A stretch of 64,000 bases of DNA. Source: Owenia fusiformis. Lineage: Eukaryota; Annelida; Polychaeta; Sabellida; Oweniidae. Location of the stretch: contig CAIIXF020000008.1 of the NCBI GenBank assembly GCA_903813345.2, forward strand, positions 10,505,278 through 10,569,277, in the 5' to 3' direction. Positions 12,601 to 26,100 of the stretch are shown one piece after another. Position 1 is the stretch's first letter. Each line of letters begins with the position of its first letter. The notes under the pieces were generated by a model. That model did not search any database, was not told where the DNA came from, and saw nothing but the letters and a program-made list of their open reading frames with translations. The position numbers and the translations under genes were made by a program.

Positions 12601-15600
12601 TACAATAGAGGTCTAATGGCATTACCTGTCCAGGTGTGCCTGACTCCATGGGTGTGTTTGGGTCGGATGAACCAGGGGACATCATGTCATCCATCTCTTC
12701 ATCAGATTCCTGGGTATTTTCAGAATCTAAAGCAAAATACAACAATGATTGATGTTGGATGATACCAATATATCAAAATGTCCCTAAAAACCTGTATTTA
12801 ACTAACTAAGTGTATTTGTGGGAGGAGGTGTGAGTGTTCGACTATTTTGAAGGAAAAAATAAGTATAAAAACCAAAAAAAACAATATATTATGTTCAGTT
12901 TAATTTTGGGGAATTAGGTGGTCTGAATCTGAAATGATATTTATCACACTTTTGGGATCAAATATTAATCAGATATTGTTTAGAAATCATTGTACATTAG
13001 ATTTATTTCTGTCCATACATATTTCTAAATGATTTTTGTCATGTCATAATTATCGTGCACTCTTTTCACCACAACACTCCACCAATTTATTCAACCCCAT
13101 TACGACTTATTCAACCCCATTACGATTTATTCAACCCCATAACAATTTATTCTTCCTCTGAAGATGTCAACATCAAAATAACAGTTCATTGTCAACTAAA
13201 ATTGCAAAAAGTTACCATGGTATTGTTACGAGACAAAGCGATAGGTTGCAATGTGCCCTCACCTTTTGCTAAGAATTCATACCATTGTAGTAGTCATTTT
13301 GATTATTGTGTTGTTAACTTGTTACTGAGGAAACAAACTTGAACCAACAGATGCATGGATGTAAAGATAAATAGTCCAACAGATGAAGGCGAGATGGAAA
13401 AGGATATACACAAAGATAATCCAAATATGTGTGCACACAGATCAACATAGATATAAATTAACATACAGATGATCAACATAAATATGCATCCAGTCTGACG
13501 ATTGAATATGCCCCAAGTTTTAGTAGTGGATAAAAGCAATGTATAGTAATATAGCATTAGTGAAACACAAAAATTTTGTACACCTGTCCGTATTATTTCA
13601 ACAACAAACAAGAACTTGGATTATATCGTATATATTATAAAATATATACAATCATATCAATAGCCTGTCAACATTAACTAAACAGCACACAAGAACATAT
13701 GAACATATACAATCATATCATGGAAAAACTCAGCGTTATAACAGACAAAACTCAGGCAAAGAGATTCTCATTAACACATGAAAAAATGGAACTGAAAACC
13801 ATGAACCTTGAATGTTGTGTATGATAGCACCACATGCAGATTCTGAAAGGGTAACAAAATCAACCAACCATGGTATTCCCTAAATACACCACCCAAACTT
13901 ACCTCTCCTGAACCATCCTGTATATGGAAGAATCAAGTGTTATTAAAATTATTGGTGATTAAACATCAAGATAACACAAATCATTAATTAAAATAAAAAT
14001 TAAAAGATATCTTATGAAGTCTATAACATATATTTCAATGAATGGCTTAATTTCAAAATCATTTTAATTTAAGAGACAAATCAAAATGAGGCTGAGAATT
14101 CAAAAAGAGGCTAGCAGACAACACTCACCCCCATCATCATTCTTTAAACCTTCCCTCTGTCTCCCTCCAATGGATTCAGTTACTGTGAAACTACTAAAAT
14201 GTTAAATGAATGAAGCATGTTTTACAAGGAATAAAATAAAGAATTAAGTATTTTTTCCAAACAAACAAAATAGTTTCTACATTATAAGCATTGCATGATA
14301 CAGAACTAAATGATAAACTGGACATTTGAACAGGCATCTATTACTCTAATGATTTCCAAGTTTTTTGCCTTTAAAATATTTCAGTTATATTTTCAAATAT
14401 TGATCGTTGTGCTAAGTACGTTTTGACTCACTTCTGTGTGCCATCAGATATGCTGACCCTGCTAGGAGGGTAGTAGATGACTTCTTCAGTTTCATCATCA
14501 TCTGCATCTTCCTCTTGTGTAGCATATGCTGACCTGAATGTAATAGAGCTGTCCGACTGAAAGAATATAAAAAACAATAAAATATAACAAGGCATTAACA
14601 TACAAAATATCACCGCATGCCATTTGTTACAGACACTGACCAGCAAATGGTGTTACAGACACCAAATACCAACTGACATAAACTGGTATAAATGGAGGAC
14701 TAAAACAATATATCACCACTTCTAGTGGTAATATAACAAGTACTAGAGGTACTATGTAGTATGCTCTTTTATAATATGGTAAATCATCTCAGCTTGATGA
14801 ACAAATCTGTTACCTTCAACTTTTTATTCATCCATTGACCTTCATGTTATCAACTTCTAAGTGAACACTTCCAAACACGAGTCTCAAAAATGTTTACCGA
14901 AATGAGTTTTTACCACAGGATTATACTAATAAGGACTTTCTTTTATCTTACCATAATTTTTTTGCAGCATTAGCATATGTAATGATTGCTTCAAGTTGGA
15001 ATTATACTCAGTCTTAAATGTAATAACAACTGAGGTAACTGAATTCCATGTGAGATAATCCTGAGATAATCCTAATCAAAGCTTAATTTTATTGATGGAT
15101 GGATTGAGATTCATGCTGATCTTATCAACGCTCCAATAAAGTTCATCTATTTCTGCACCATTATCATGGCTTTTGTTTTTAAAACATCCAGGGAAATGGC
15201 AATGAATTGTGCTCTCACTATTGCATATTCCATAAGTGTTTCTCGTCACTATTTTGCTTTTGCTTATATACATTCTTACATTTCCTGTCTTATAAGGTTG
15301 TTACTAAATGTGATCTTAAATATTCCATGTGCTATATATACAAGTATTATAGGTTTTTCTCTAGTATTAATTTTTCTGCAACATATCCTGGTATCTATAA
15401 ACCTGATATGTGTTTAATGAAAAGTAGTTTTCCAGAGGTTGTCCCAACCACGAGGTTGCCTTGAGTGTCCAATTTAACACAATCAAGTGTATCTCTTGGA
15501 TTACCTAAGTTATCTGAAAGATCTTTAGACTCAAGTAAATACCTCTTAAACTTGCCACTTGGGTCAACCATATGAACTCTCCTATTGAAAGAATCGGCTA

Positions 15601-18600
15601 TGATCACATTGTCTTCGTCATCAATACAAACATCATTTGGACATCTCAGTTGTTCATATCCAGTGCCCTCTGTGCCATAGGAAAAGACAATTTTACCATT
15701 TTTCTCGATACCGGTGATGCATTCTTTAGCTTTGTTGGGCAAAAATATGATTCCCTTGCTATTGGCTGCAGCATTTCCAAACGGTTCATAGCTCAATCGT
15801 GCCTTTGATTTCACTGAGGCATTATCATAGTCCAAATGAAAAACAAACTGTACACCACTAAAGTGTTCCCCATAAACCACTATCTCACCAGCTGGATTCA
15901 TAAGCTCATACCAGGGAAATATTATCTGAGGTGTGTGTATGGTTCTCTGCAAATCCATATTTTCGTCAAAGATTCTGAGACAATTTCTGAATCAAACAGC
16001 ATAGCAGTTATCGTTAACACTAAACACATTCAAGAATGGTCCATGCACAGAATACTTTTTTATATGTGTTTCATTGTTATATAGCACAAGTAATCGCCTT
16101 TTGCCTCCATGTAACAATACTAAATAAGTATTTTCCGCAAATGCCATTCCCCTCAAAGTAAAGTTGGTTTTAATGTATCTAGTAGTTTGGCAATCTTCTA
16201 ATTGTATAGACTTATGTATCCTACCAGTGTGCAAAGTAGGACATTGACTATACAATGCCTTGGTGTTTTCACAAGGATTCTGAAGTTTCAATGCAGCCCC
16301 TATTTCCATCTTCCTTTGGTGAAAGGCGGTCAGACAAGGGCCAATCTTAGTGGTGTCTCCTTCAGGCTGAACTGTCCAAACTTGTAACTGTTCACGAATA
16401 TCAATTATTGACTGAACAATATCAACTGGATGATCATATTTTTCTTTCCTTGATAAAGCACCGCTTAATATTTCTGTGCTTTGACCCTGTAGCTCCAATC
16501 GGACTTGTACATCATTCAATTTCTCCATGTTTTCTTGATGGCTCCATTCAGCAGCAATCTCCAGCTGGTTAAAGTGAATGTCCAACTCATGATGCTTGGC
16601 TCTACGGTCTGCCTGTAACTTTTGAAGTACATCTTCATTATTTTCAGTGTGATTTTGACTTGTAGTTTCAGCCAACTGCACATGACTGACATACAGTTCC
16701 CTCCGCTGTTCCACTAACACCATCAAAGATGACAACTGCTCGGCTGCGACTTGTTCTATCTTCAGAAACTTGTGACTTGCACGTTTACCAATACAGCACG
16801 GCCTACATGTTGGAGTTTTATCTATACTACAGAAGAACTTCAATGGATGTCCATGGTTGGGGCATGCTATGATCCTCTGTGAGTACAACTCCAAAGCAAG
16901 TTGAGCATCTTTTTTTCTATCCCCAGTCAGATCATAGAGGCGATGATAGGTTAACCGGGTGTGTTCCTTTCTACAGGGGTGACACAGGTTTTTAGCACAT
17001 TCAACACATCTAGCAGCTGCTGGTAAACGTTGGCCATCCTTCATACAGTTGTCACAACTAAATGGAACCTTATCCCCCTTTCTTTTGCTTTTCTGGTGAA
17101 CATCTACCAAGTTCTGAAGGGTGAAATTTTTCCTACATGAATCCTCTAGGTTTTCTGTGCGGACAGCTGCCTTGCATATTGGACATGGAAATTGAGATTT
17201 GTACTCATTTCGGGTAATCCAAGTTTTCAAACAGTCTGCACAGAATGTGTGTAGACATTTAAGAGATGTGGGAGTCCTTAATATATCCAAACATATAGAG
17301 CATGTTATAATATCCACATATTCCTCATCTGAAGGCATAGCCATTGCCATTGTGAGCACTTGGTAACTGAGTGATTCTGTATAGCTGTAGATCTGTATAG
17401 AAATATTTACAACCCTCACAAATTGTTTCACCACGAAGCAATTCCTTTAGTGCAAATCTGCCTCATTAGATTAGTTGAACACACTGAACAAACCATGTTA
17501 GCTATTGAACAATTAACTCAATTAACTGTTCATAATATGCTTTAGTTGGGGTTTCACGATAATTGGAGTTTAAATCTATTGTATTCACAGTATCAATCTA
17601 GACATTTTTTGGCAGGATTTTGCTTCTGCTTGTTACTGCATCTGTTCAGTTTTAAAAGTTTCTCACTGGGAATGTTATGCATAGCTGGTTATGTTGACCT
17701 ATTTATAGCATAGCTGGTTATGTTGACCTAGTTATCGCACATTCTGATTTATCAGATTCTCTTTTTATCTAACGTTTTTGGTGAGAGGTATTCCAGAGAA
17801 GGATAATACTTGCTGTGGATCCTACAATGGTTATAGCATAGATGAGATATAAATATTGCAGCCTGTAGTACTTGCAGTATGTCTAAGCTGGGTCATTTAA
17901 TTGGCTAAATTTGGACTGAAGATCACCTGCATTCATTTTCTGGTATGCACTCCTTTTTTCCACATTGATCTCAAGGCTACCCTCTGGCCCTCCCTATTAT
18001 ACGAAGATTTTGAAACAGTTGTTTCAGGATATCAATATTTTGATGTAGGTTGGGGAGGGGGGGTATTTCAGTTATAATATGTTCCAGAATAAATTGTTAA
18101 GAAAATAAATTATCAGAATGTCAAATAAATAATACCATGGGTATTGGGCTTACATGGTGAACATGTAAACTGAAAGTGCCAAAGATTTTTGAGCAACCAA
18201 AATGGCCACAATTTTGAAATGAGGTGACCTTCTAAGACACCACCTATTGGACAATTGAAGACTTTATATGGACACATTTTAGAGGTGAAACCACCTGAAT
18301 TGTCCTGGAGGATTACACATGACCCAACAATGTGTTGGCAGATGACGGATGTGAACTGCCTATTTTGTATTCATAGGTAATTATAGGCTTATTATTGGCT
18401 CTATTGAATTATTTCTCAAAGAATTGTTCGCCATGTATATGTTATACAAAATGTTAACTTATATACATCACTTGATCATCACAGACAGATAGACAAGAAA
18501 ACAGATAGATGGACTTACAAATGTGTGATCACCATGTGAGCTTATTGACATTCACAGCCAGTTGGGTTAGTTTTTGTCAAAAACAGTGATTTCAAGCTCA

Positions 18601-21600
18601 AAAGGGAAAATTCCCAATTCAAATCAATTTCTAAACACGAGAGGTTTAATTTACTGCATACTATATTTAAATAATAAAAGATTGAATTTAATATTGACCA
18701 ACTGCACTTGTGCGCTACCTATGAACATTACAAACATTTCACAGAAGCCCATTTAACAGTTGATATACATATACATGTATAATCCTAAGGCAAATGCTTA
18801 TTTACATGTATCTGCATGCACATTAATCATAACATTACCAACATTAATCATCACTATTATGAATTATTATGAATACACTAGTCACACTTATATTTGAAGG
18901 TTAATTTATATGTCATTTTTGATGTCCAAGCAAAGTAATATACAGAACTACACTAAAGAAAAACTTTCATCCTACTCTGAACTACATTCTTTTACTTTTG
19001 TACATTTTGAATTTTTATAAGCTTATAATTAACATAAAAAGATAATTCTTTCAGTCAAAATGTAATATTATTATAATATGTAATGTTACTAGATTGCAAG
19101 TTAATCTGGGTTGTATGTAGGACTATCCAGCATATATAAGATCACACTTACATCAAAGCTGCTCCCACGCTGTAACTTCCTCTCCAGTTGTTCTCGTGAT
19201 TGGGGTGGGAAAAACTCATCATCTTCATCATCACCTTCGTTATCTACATCACTTATGATTGGAACATTCTGAAAGTTCAAATAGTATTGCAAATTAGTAA
19301 TATCATTCAATCCGGAAGCCTATCAACAGAGGTTTTAAAACCTGCCACTATTGTTGAGGGACAGACAGACAGACAGACAGACGGACAAGTGAGTGATTGC
19401 AAAAGCTCACCGTGTGAGCTAAAAACCATTGTAATTTTCAAAGACTGATATTGTGTTTGTTTTAAAGAGGGTAACATAACCACATAAAGTAAGCCTTCAT
19501 TTTCAAATGACAGAAACAAATGTCTCAATTTACAATAATAATATTTTCTGTATTATTTTGCCTTGAATGTGGTATCACCCATGTATAGCATTACTTTAAG
19601 ATAGTAGAGATCTATGAAGTACTTACTGATGCTCTGTGGTCCCTTGAAATGATCATGGTATCACGACGTATGTCAGAGATGTGTTGTTCTGGTTCAATTG
19701 TATAGCGTCTTCTCTCTACAAGTACATGGATAATATAGTATTGCATATATAAAAAGAATCAGTGCGAGTTGTATTGAGTGTTTATCCAGAATAGAGATTC
19801 TGGTGTTAAGTTTGGTTATAAAATAAGACTGGTTGCTTGAAGACTGAACTTGAATACAATCATAACCAACAAGGCATGAACATGCAAAATTTCAACAACT
19901 GCCATTCTGTTACAAATGCCGAAAATGCCGATTGCCAACTACCGAACACCATCCACAAATAAGTTGAAGACTATAACACCACTTGTGGTGATTACATAAT
20001 AAATCATAGATGCTAGAGAGCATTTCACTTTACACATAAACCTCTTTTGTTATAATCAAGTCGGTTGTGCCTTGCAGATAAAAATAGATTACATGTAGAA
20101 TTTAAAATCTTTTAAGATAATCCCATAAATAAAAAATATCCCAACATACCAAGAGCACTCATAGGGTTCACCATAGGATTGTCATCCATGACAGATTTCA
20201 CTGTCAAAACTCCCTCATTTTCAAGCCTCTGGGCCCAGGCTCCCCGGGCTGGCACAGCACCAGGAACATTCTCCTCAGGCTCTTGAAACTGCTCTGCTTG
20301 GATCTGAATACCAAAGAATAAATCATGAATTACAAGGCATTAACATGCAAAATGTCACCACCTGCCATTTTGTTACAGAAACTGAATGTTGACTGCTTAA
20401 CACCGTTGACAAAAAAGTATAACAATGTCAACACTTAGTGTGGTGAAATAACAAAAATGAACTCTTCTTTTTGCATTAAACAAAATATACTCAAGTATAA
20501 TATCAAAGGACACAATGTTCTGAAGTAAGCAGCAGATATGATATTAAGGTTACCTGTTTTTTAGCCCAGGATGGCAGATCCCCCACCTCCAACTGGAAGT
20601 CTGGTTTGGGTGAGGTCTCATGTGGAATGGGAGAGGGCTCCTTCAGGGTCTGCACTGGGAAGTCTTCAGGTTCTGGGGACCTGCCTAGTCTCTCAAGCAC
20701 ATTGGGGACAGTCACAAATGTCTCTCTCCTGTAAGTATACGACTCGATCATTTCTATTTTCATTATTTATATTTGGGTCAAAACATACAAAACATGTGCT
20801 ATACCAATTTATAAAGAAACACATTTCCCAGACAGACATTATTTGTACGCAGCAGTTTCTAAAATTTCAAAATGCATTATCAATAAATAAAAGACATCAA
20901 GCGGTTTTACACCAATTGAACGAATCATATCTGTTAAGCATACATAATATTTATACACCTGTATGTTAAAGATAATGAATTAGGAAAATCTAGTTAGAAT
21001 ATTGAAGATAAATAAAACTTATGTATTGAATCTATATTTTCATGTGAGACTGAGCAGATAAGCTTCATAAATGTTAGAGAACTTAAACATGAACATGTAA
21101 TCATTATTATTACTCCCGCAGAATACTATCCCCCTCTCAAGGGCTTTTCAATTGTTTTTTCCAAGGACCTGATTACAACTGCTTCCTAAATAGCTTTTTT
21201 CCTCAATCGGGTGAGTGAATATGTACATGTTCACATACAAGTTCATAACCTCCCTATTGTTCAATTGGTGTAATTGAACATATGTTCTACCATAAATTAT
21301 ATATACATGTACTATTGTTGTGGCTTATACCTAATCATTGAATATACAAACAAATAAAGGGTATACTTATAAATTAAACATACTTAGGGTTTTCAGTCTT
21401 GACGTCAAATGTTGCCTGGCCCATATCAGATCTTCTATTCAGCATTTGATTGGTCACTTCTGGAGCCAATCGCCACACAAATATACACCTATGAACAGAT
21501 GTACTTAAAACAATAACAGAAACCATACAAGAACACAAATGTGTACAAAATGTCCCCACCTATGGGTGATCTCGTCAAATGGTTATCCTAAAAATGAGTA

Positions 21601-23119
21601 GACAAGACTTTACCGACACAATTTGAGGACGGAAAATCCAAAATGGCCACCTTAAAATTTATCAAGAATGCCAAAAAATTAGTCAGTTCTAGATTTTCAT
21701 ACTAAGAACCACCCCTGAAAATTTGAAATTGATCCGTCACACAGTTAACCAGAAAACATGTAAACAAGACTTTACAGACAAGATTTGAGGACAGAAAATC
21801 CAAAATGGCTGCCTTGACATTTATCCAGAATGCCAAAAACTAATCTGTTCTAGATTTTCATACTAAGAATCATCCCTGAAAATTTGAAATTGATCTACCA
21901 AACAGTTCACCTGGAAATGTGTAGACAAGACTTTACAGACGAGATTTTAAGACAGATAATCCAAAATGGCTGCCTTGACATTTACCCAGAATGCCCAAAA
22001 ACTAATGAGTTCTAGATTTTCATACTAAGAATCATCCCTGAAAATTTGAAATTGATCTACCTAACGGTTCACCTAAAAACGCGTAGACAAGACTTTACGG
22101 GCAAGATTTTAAGACGGAAAATCCAAAATGGCTGCCTTGACATTTATCCAGAATGCCAAAAACTAATCAGATCTAGATTTCTATACTGAGAATCATCCCT
22201 GAAAATTTGAAATTGATCTACCAAATGGTTCACCTGAAAATGCGTAGACAAAACTTTACGGGCAAGATTTTAAGACGGAAAATCCAAAATGGCTGCCTTG
22301 ACATTTAACCAGAATGCCAAAAAACTAATCAGATCTCAATTTTCATACTGAGAATCATCCCTGAAAATTTGAAATTGATCTACCAAACGGTTCACCTGAA
22401 AATGGGTAGACAAGACTTTACAGACAAGATTTTAGGAGGGAAAATCCAAAATGGCTGCCTTGACATTTACCCAGAATGCCCAAAAACTAATCAGATCTGG
22501 ATTCTTATACTAAGAATCATCCCTGAAAATTTGAAATTGATCTACCGAACGGTTCACCTGAAAACGCGCAGACAAGACTTTACAGACAAGATTTTAGGAT
22601 GGAAAAATCCAAAATGGCCGACAATAAAAAAGTGATTATGAGTTTTTGCTGAAATCTTTTTACAAAATTATCACATATAACTACTGTTAACAATAACATA
22701 GGCTTTTACAACAAAGTACACCTGAAATTATTTATAAAGCTACTAAAAAGTTAAAGTATGAAAACTGAAAAACACCATTCAATATGATACAAAGTATTAT
22801 CGTGCGCTGACTTTTCTTAAAACATTCAAAATGGCTGACATGACTGAGCTAACAGGTCCAAAACCTAATAAGATCTAGAATGAAGTGAGCTGAACAAGAT
22901 GTTAAAGTTTTAAAAGCAACTGTGAAGCCGTTTTTCTTAAAGTTTGCAGACAAGGATTTCAGCATTTGACTTCAAAATGGCCGACAGGAAGTAGGTATCG
23001 AGTTAATTTTTTTTCATCCACATCTGTATGCACTCATAAGTTATCCCTGAAAATTTGAAGGTGATATCTGTAGCGGTTTTGGAGAAAACTGCCGGACGTA
23101 CGGACAGACAGACGGACAG

Positions 23120-23150
<31 letters not shown>

Positions 23151-26100
23151 GACAGACGGACGCGCCTAGGCCGACAATATGGCCCCACACTATGTGGTGG
23201 GGACATAACAATGTAGTGTATTAAACTATACAACTTTACAAAAGGTAGAGCTTATTTGTAAATAATCACCTTATGTACCACACATACAAAATAAGGCATT
23301 AATATGACAAAATGTCACCACTCGTTAAGTTATTGAAAATTGTTACAGAAGCTGAACTCTGAACACTGACCACCAAACACCATCACGAAAAGTTGGAGAC
23401 CACAACATTGTCACCACTTTTGGTAAAATATCTCATTTAAAACAAACTTACCCATCCCCCGACACAGATATCAGATGGCGTAAATCATTGCTGAATTTCA
23501 CCCCTGTAGCTATCTCTGAATGCCCGAACATTGAGGCTGCAATCTCTCCAGAATAAAAGTCATAGACACACAGACTTTTGTCTGAGCAGCTTGTCGCAGC
23601 AAACATTCCAGTTGGGTCAATTGAGACTTTAATGAGCGTGCCGTCATCAGCAAGTGCTCCTTTATAACACTTCTTCTGTTTACCTGTCTTGATGTTATAA
23701 ATTCTAAAACGAAAAATGTTTTTGAAGTTATGTTTAAAATAGACATGGATAGCATAAATAAAATGTATGAAGTGATTTAGAAAGGTAGGCAAAGCGGAAT
23801 GAGTAATCTGTCAAGTTGAATTTTTAAATGTTGGAGTCTTGCCTCAAACCTCTCATCTCCTCTTCACCCAGATTGTGTACAGTGGAATCTGAACTCTTGC
23901 TGATCTGAACACTTTTGGTCTGTGCCAGAGGCATTCGAATTAAACAGGTTTTACGATATATCTTAATGGGGGAATACGAATGGCTTGATGAACTTTGATT
24001 TTTCCATATATAGGCTTGTGAAAACCTTCAATTTCACCTACCTGAGTTTTCTGTCTTGACAGGCAGTAGTAACAAACTTGTGTGTTGGGTCTATATCCAT
24101 GTCATACAAAGTATTCTTTCCCACAAGGTGTTCTTGGAGAACAAACTGGAAGTCTGGGTTCTGAAAGTATTTCCATAGGTGTTCATACAAATTCCGTTTT
24201 TGTATTTCTTTCAACCGATTCAGTTCTCTGAATTGTTACCATGGTGACAGATATGGTCAAAATCGGTTTAAACTTATAACATGTCCAATCATCCATATGT
24301 ATTCAATGTAAAAGTTTTAAGGCTATCTGATAATTACTTATAAGTTTGCAAATTGTAACAAAAGTGTAAGAATCTTGTTACAGATGCGAAACACCAATGT
24401 CAGTCACAAAATTGTGGAGACCATAACAATATACCACAATTGAATTGTAATGACATAATAAACTACACATTTTTATTTTTTAGTTGTAATATGTTAACCC
24501 TGGCTTACATGTAATTACATGTAGTAAATCTATCCTTTATGTTGATGGTGGACAATTACCTAAATTTATTTAGAAATCATTGACATATATTCATGCTTAA
24601 TATATATTAATATATGCTACTAATAATGTTTTACCATTTGAGCATGTCTGAAGAGAATTGATTTATCAGCACCACAACTGAGCAATTTTATCTGGCCTTC
24701 ATTCTCTGAGAATCTAACAGCAGTAATGGAAGAGGAATGGTCATCTAGGGTCTGAATAAGTCCATAATCTTGCTCCACATCAAAGACATGAAGCAAGCGG
24801 TCCCTACTGGCAGATGCTAAGAAATTAGCGCCCTTTGTCTGCTTGGTATATTCCAGACATAGGACCTCCGAATCATGAGCTTCGACATAGGCCATCTGCT
24901 CCATGAACTGCAAATTGTGAACCCTGTAGAAACAAATGTGAATCAATGACCAATTTTTTTTAGTAGTAGTGCAGTTACTTATTTTTTTTATATGTTTGAT
25001 ATATTTAATAAAAGTCTTAACATTTTCATACCTTATATTTCCACATCTGTCCCCAGAGGCGAGTTGTTGCCCAGAGGGTGAGATCTTGAGGGTCCTCACC
25101 CCCACCTTAGCCTCAGCAGCATCTGTCTTGTCTGTTGTACCCGCAACATTGCTGTTCTCATCACACAAATGCTCTCTATTACCATCCAGGTACACTATCT
25201 TTACAAGCTCCTAATAATAGGAAAAATAGGAAATTTAAGCAATAAATTTTGAAGCAGATTTGGCACTGACATACAGTAGTACATAGCATTATTATCCGTG
25301 TAAAATCATCTTGAAGCTTTTAACAATACATTTGCATTCTTATAGTACCCTGTTCTAAAAACATCCTCGATTAGAAAACATGATGTAGAAGTGGCAAATG
25401 TATTTTATCCATCTCAATGAAAATTGGTTAGAAATCTTTAAGTGACCAGTTCAATATTCTGATATTGTTTCAGAGCATAAGTACATTTCTGGTCTTACAC
25501 ACCAACCTCATCCCTCACTCATCTAACATGTCATTGAACATTCACTGATTTTTCTCAAATTAAAATGCATTTACTATTTCATTAACCATATCTTTTAGAA
25601 AGAGGAATTAACAATAACTCCAGATTGCCTTACATTGCTGTATATATTTCTCCTGTAAGCGGTGTCTGTTTGCATATTTGACTCTAAGTTCCAGATTCTT
25701 ATGGTGTTATCCCCAGAGGCTGTAATGAATGACCCTTTCGGTAATGCATCATGTCCTTCCTTTATATCTGGATAGGTCTGGAATACAACATAGAAAACAA
25801 GCCATTAACATGCAAAAGTAAATGTCACCACTTGCCATTTGTTACAAACACTGACCACCAAATGCCAAACACCAAATGATGATCACCAAACACTTTTTAC
25901 CACATAAAAACCACTGAATATGTGAAATGAAAGCCAATCACATTTTATTTTAAATAAAAAGCATTAACAAGAGTTTGTTGGGCGATATTAAAAGTTTTTC
26001 AAGATGAGATAGAGTTAAAATGTTGCAAGCAATCTTGCAGTGCTCTGAACTATTGATATTACAATATTAACATTCACTCCGCAATTTCAAGCTCATAACA

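Noticed and set aside
15992-15994. TGA read as selenocysteine
   Set aside because: TRIM proteins are not selenoproteins and I saw no SECIS-like hairpin in the 3' region; a nonsense change or error is simpler.
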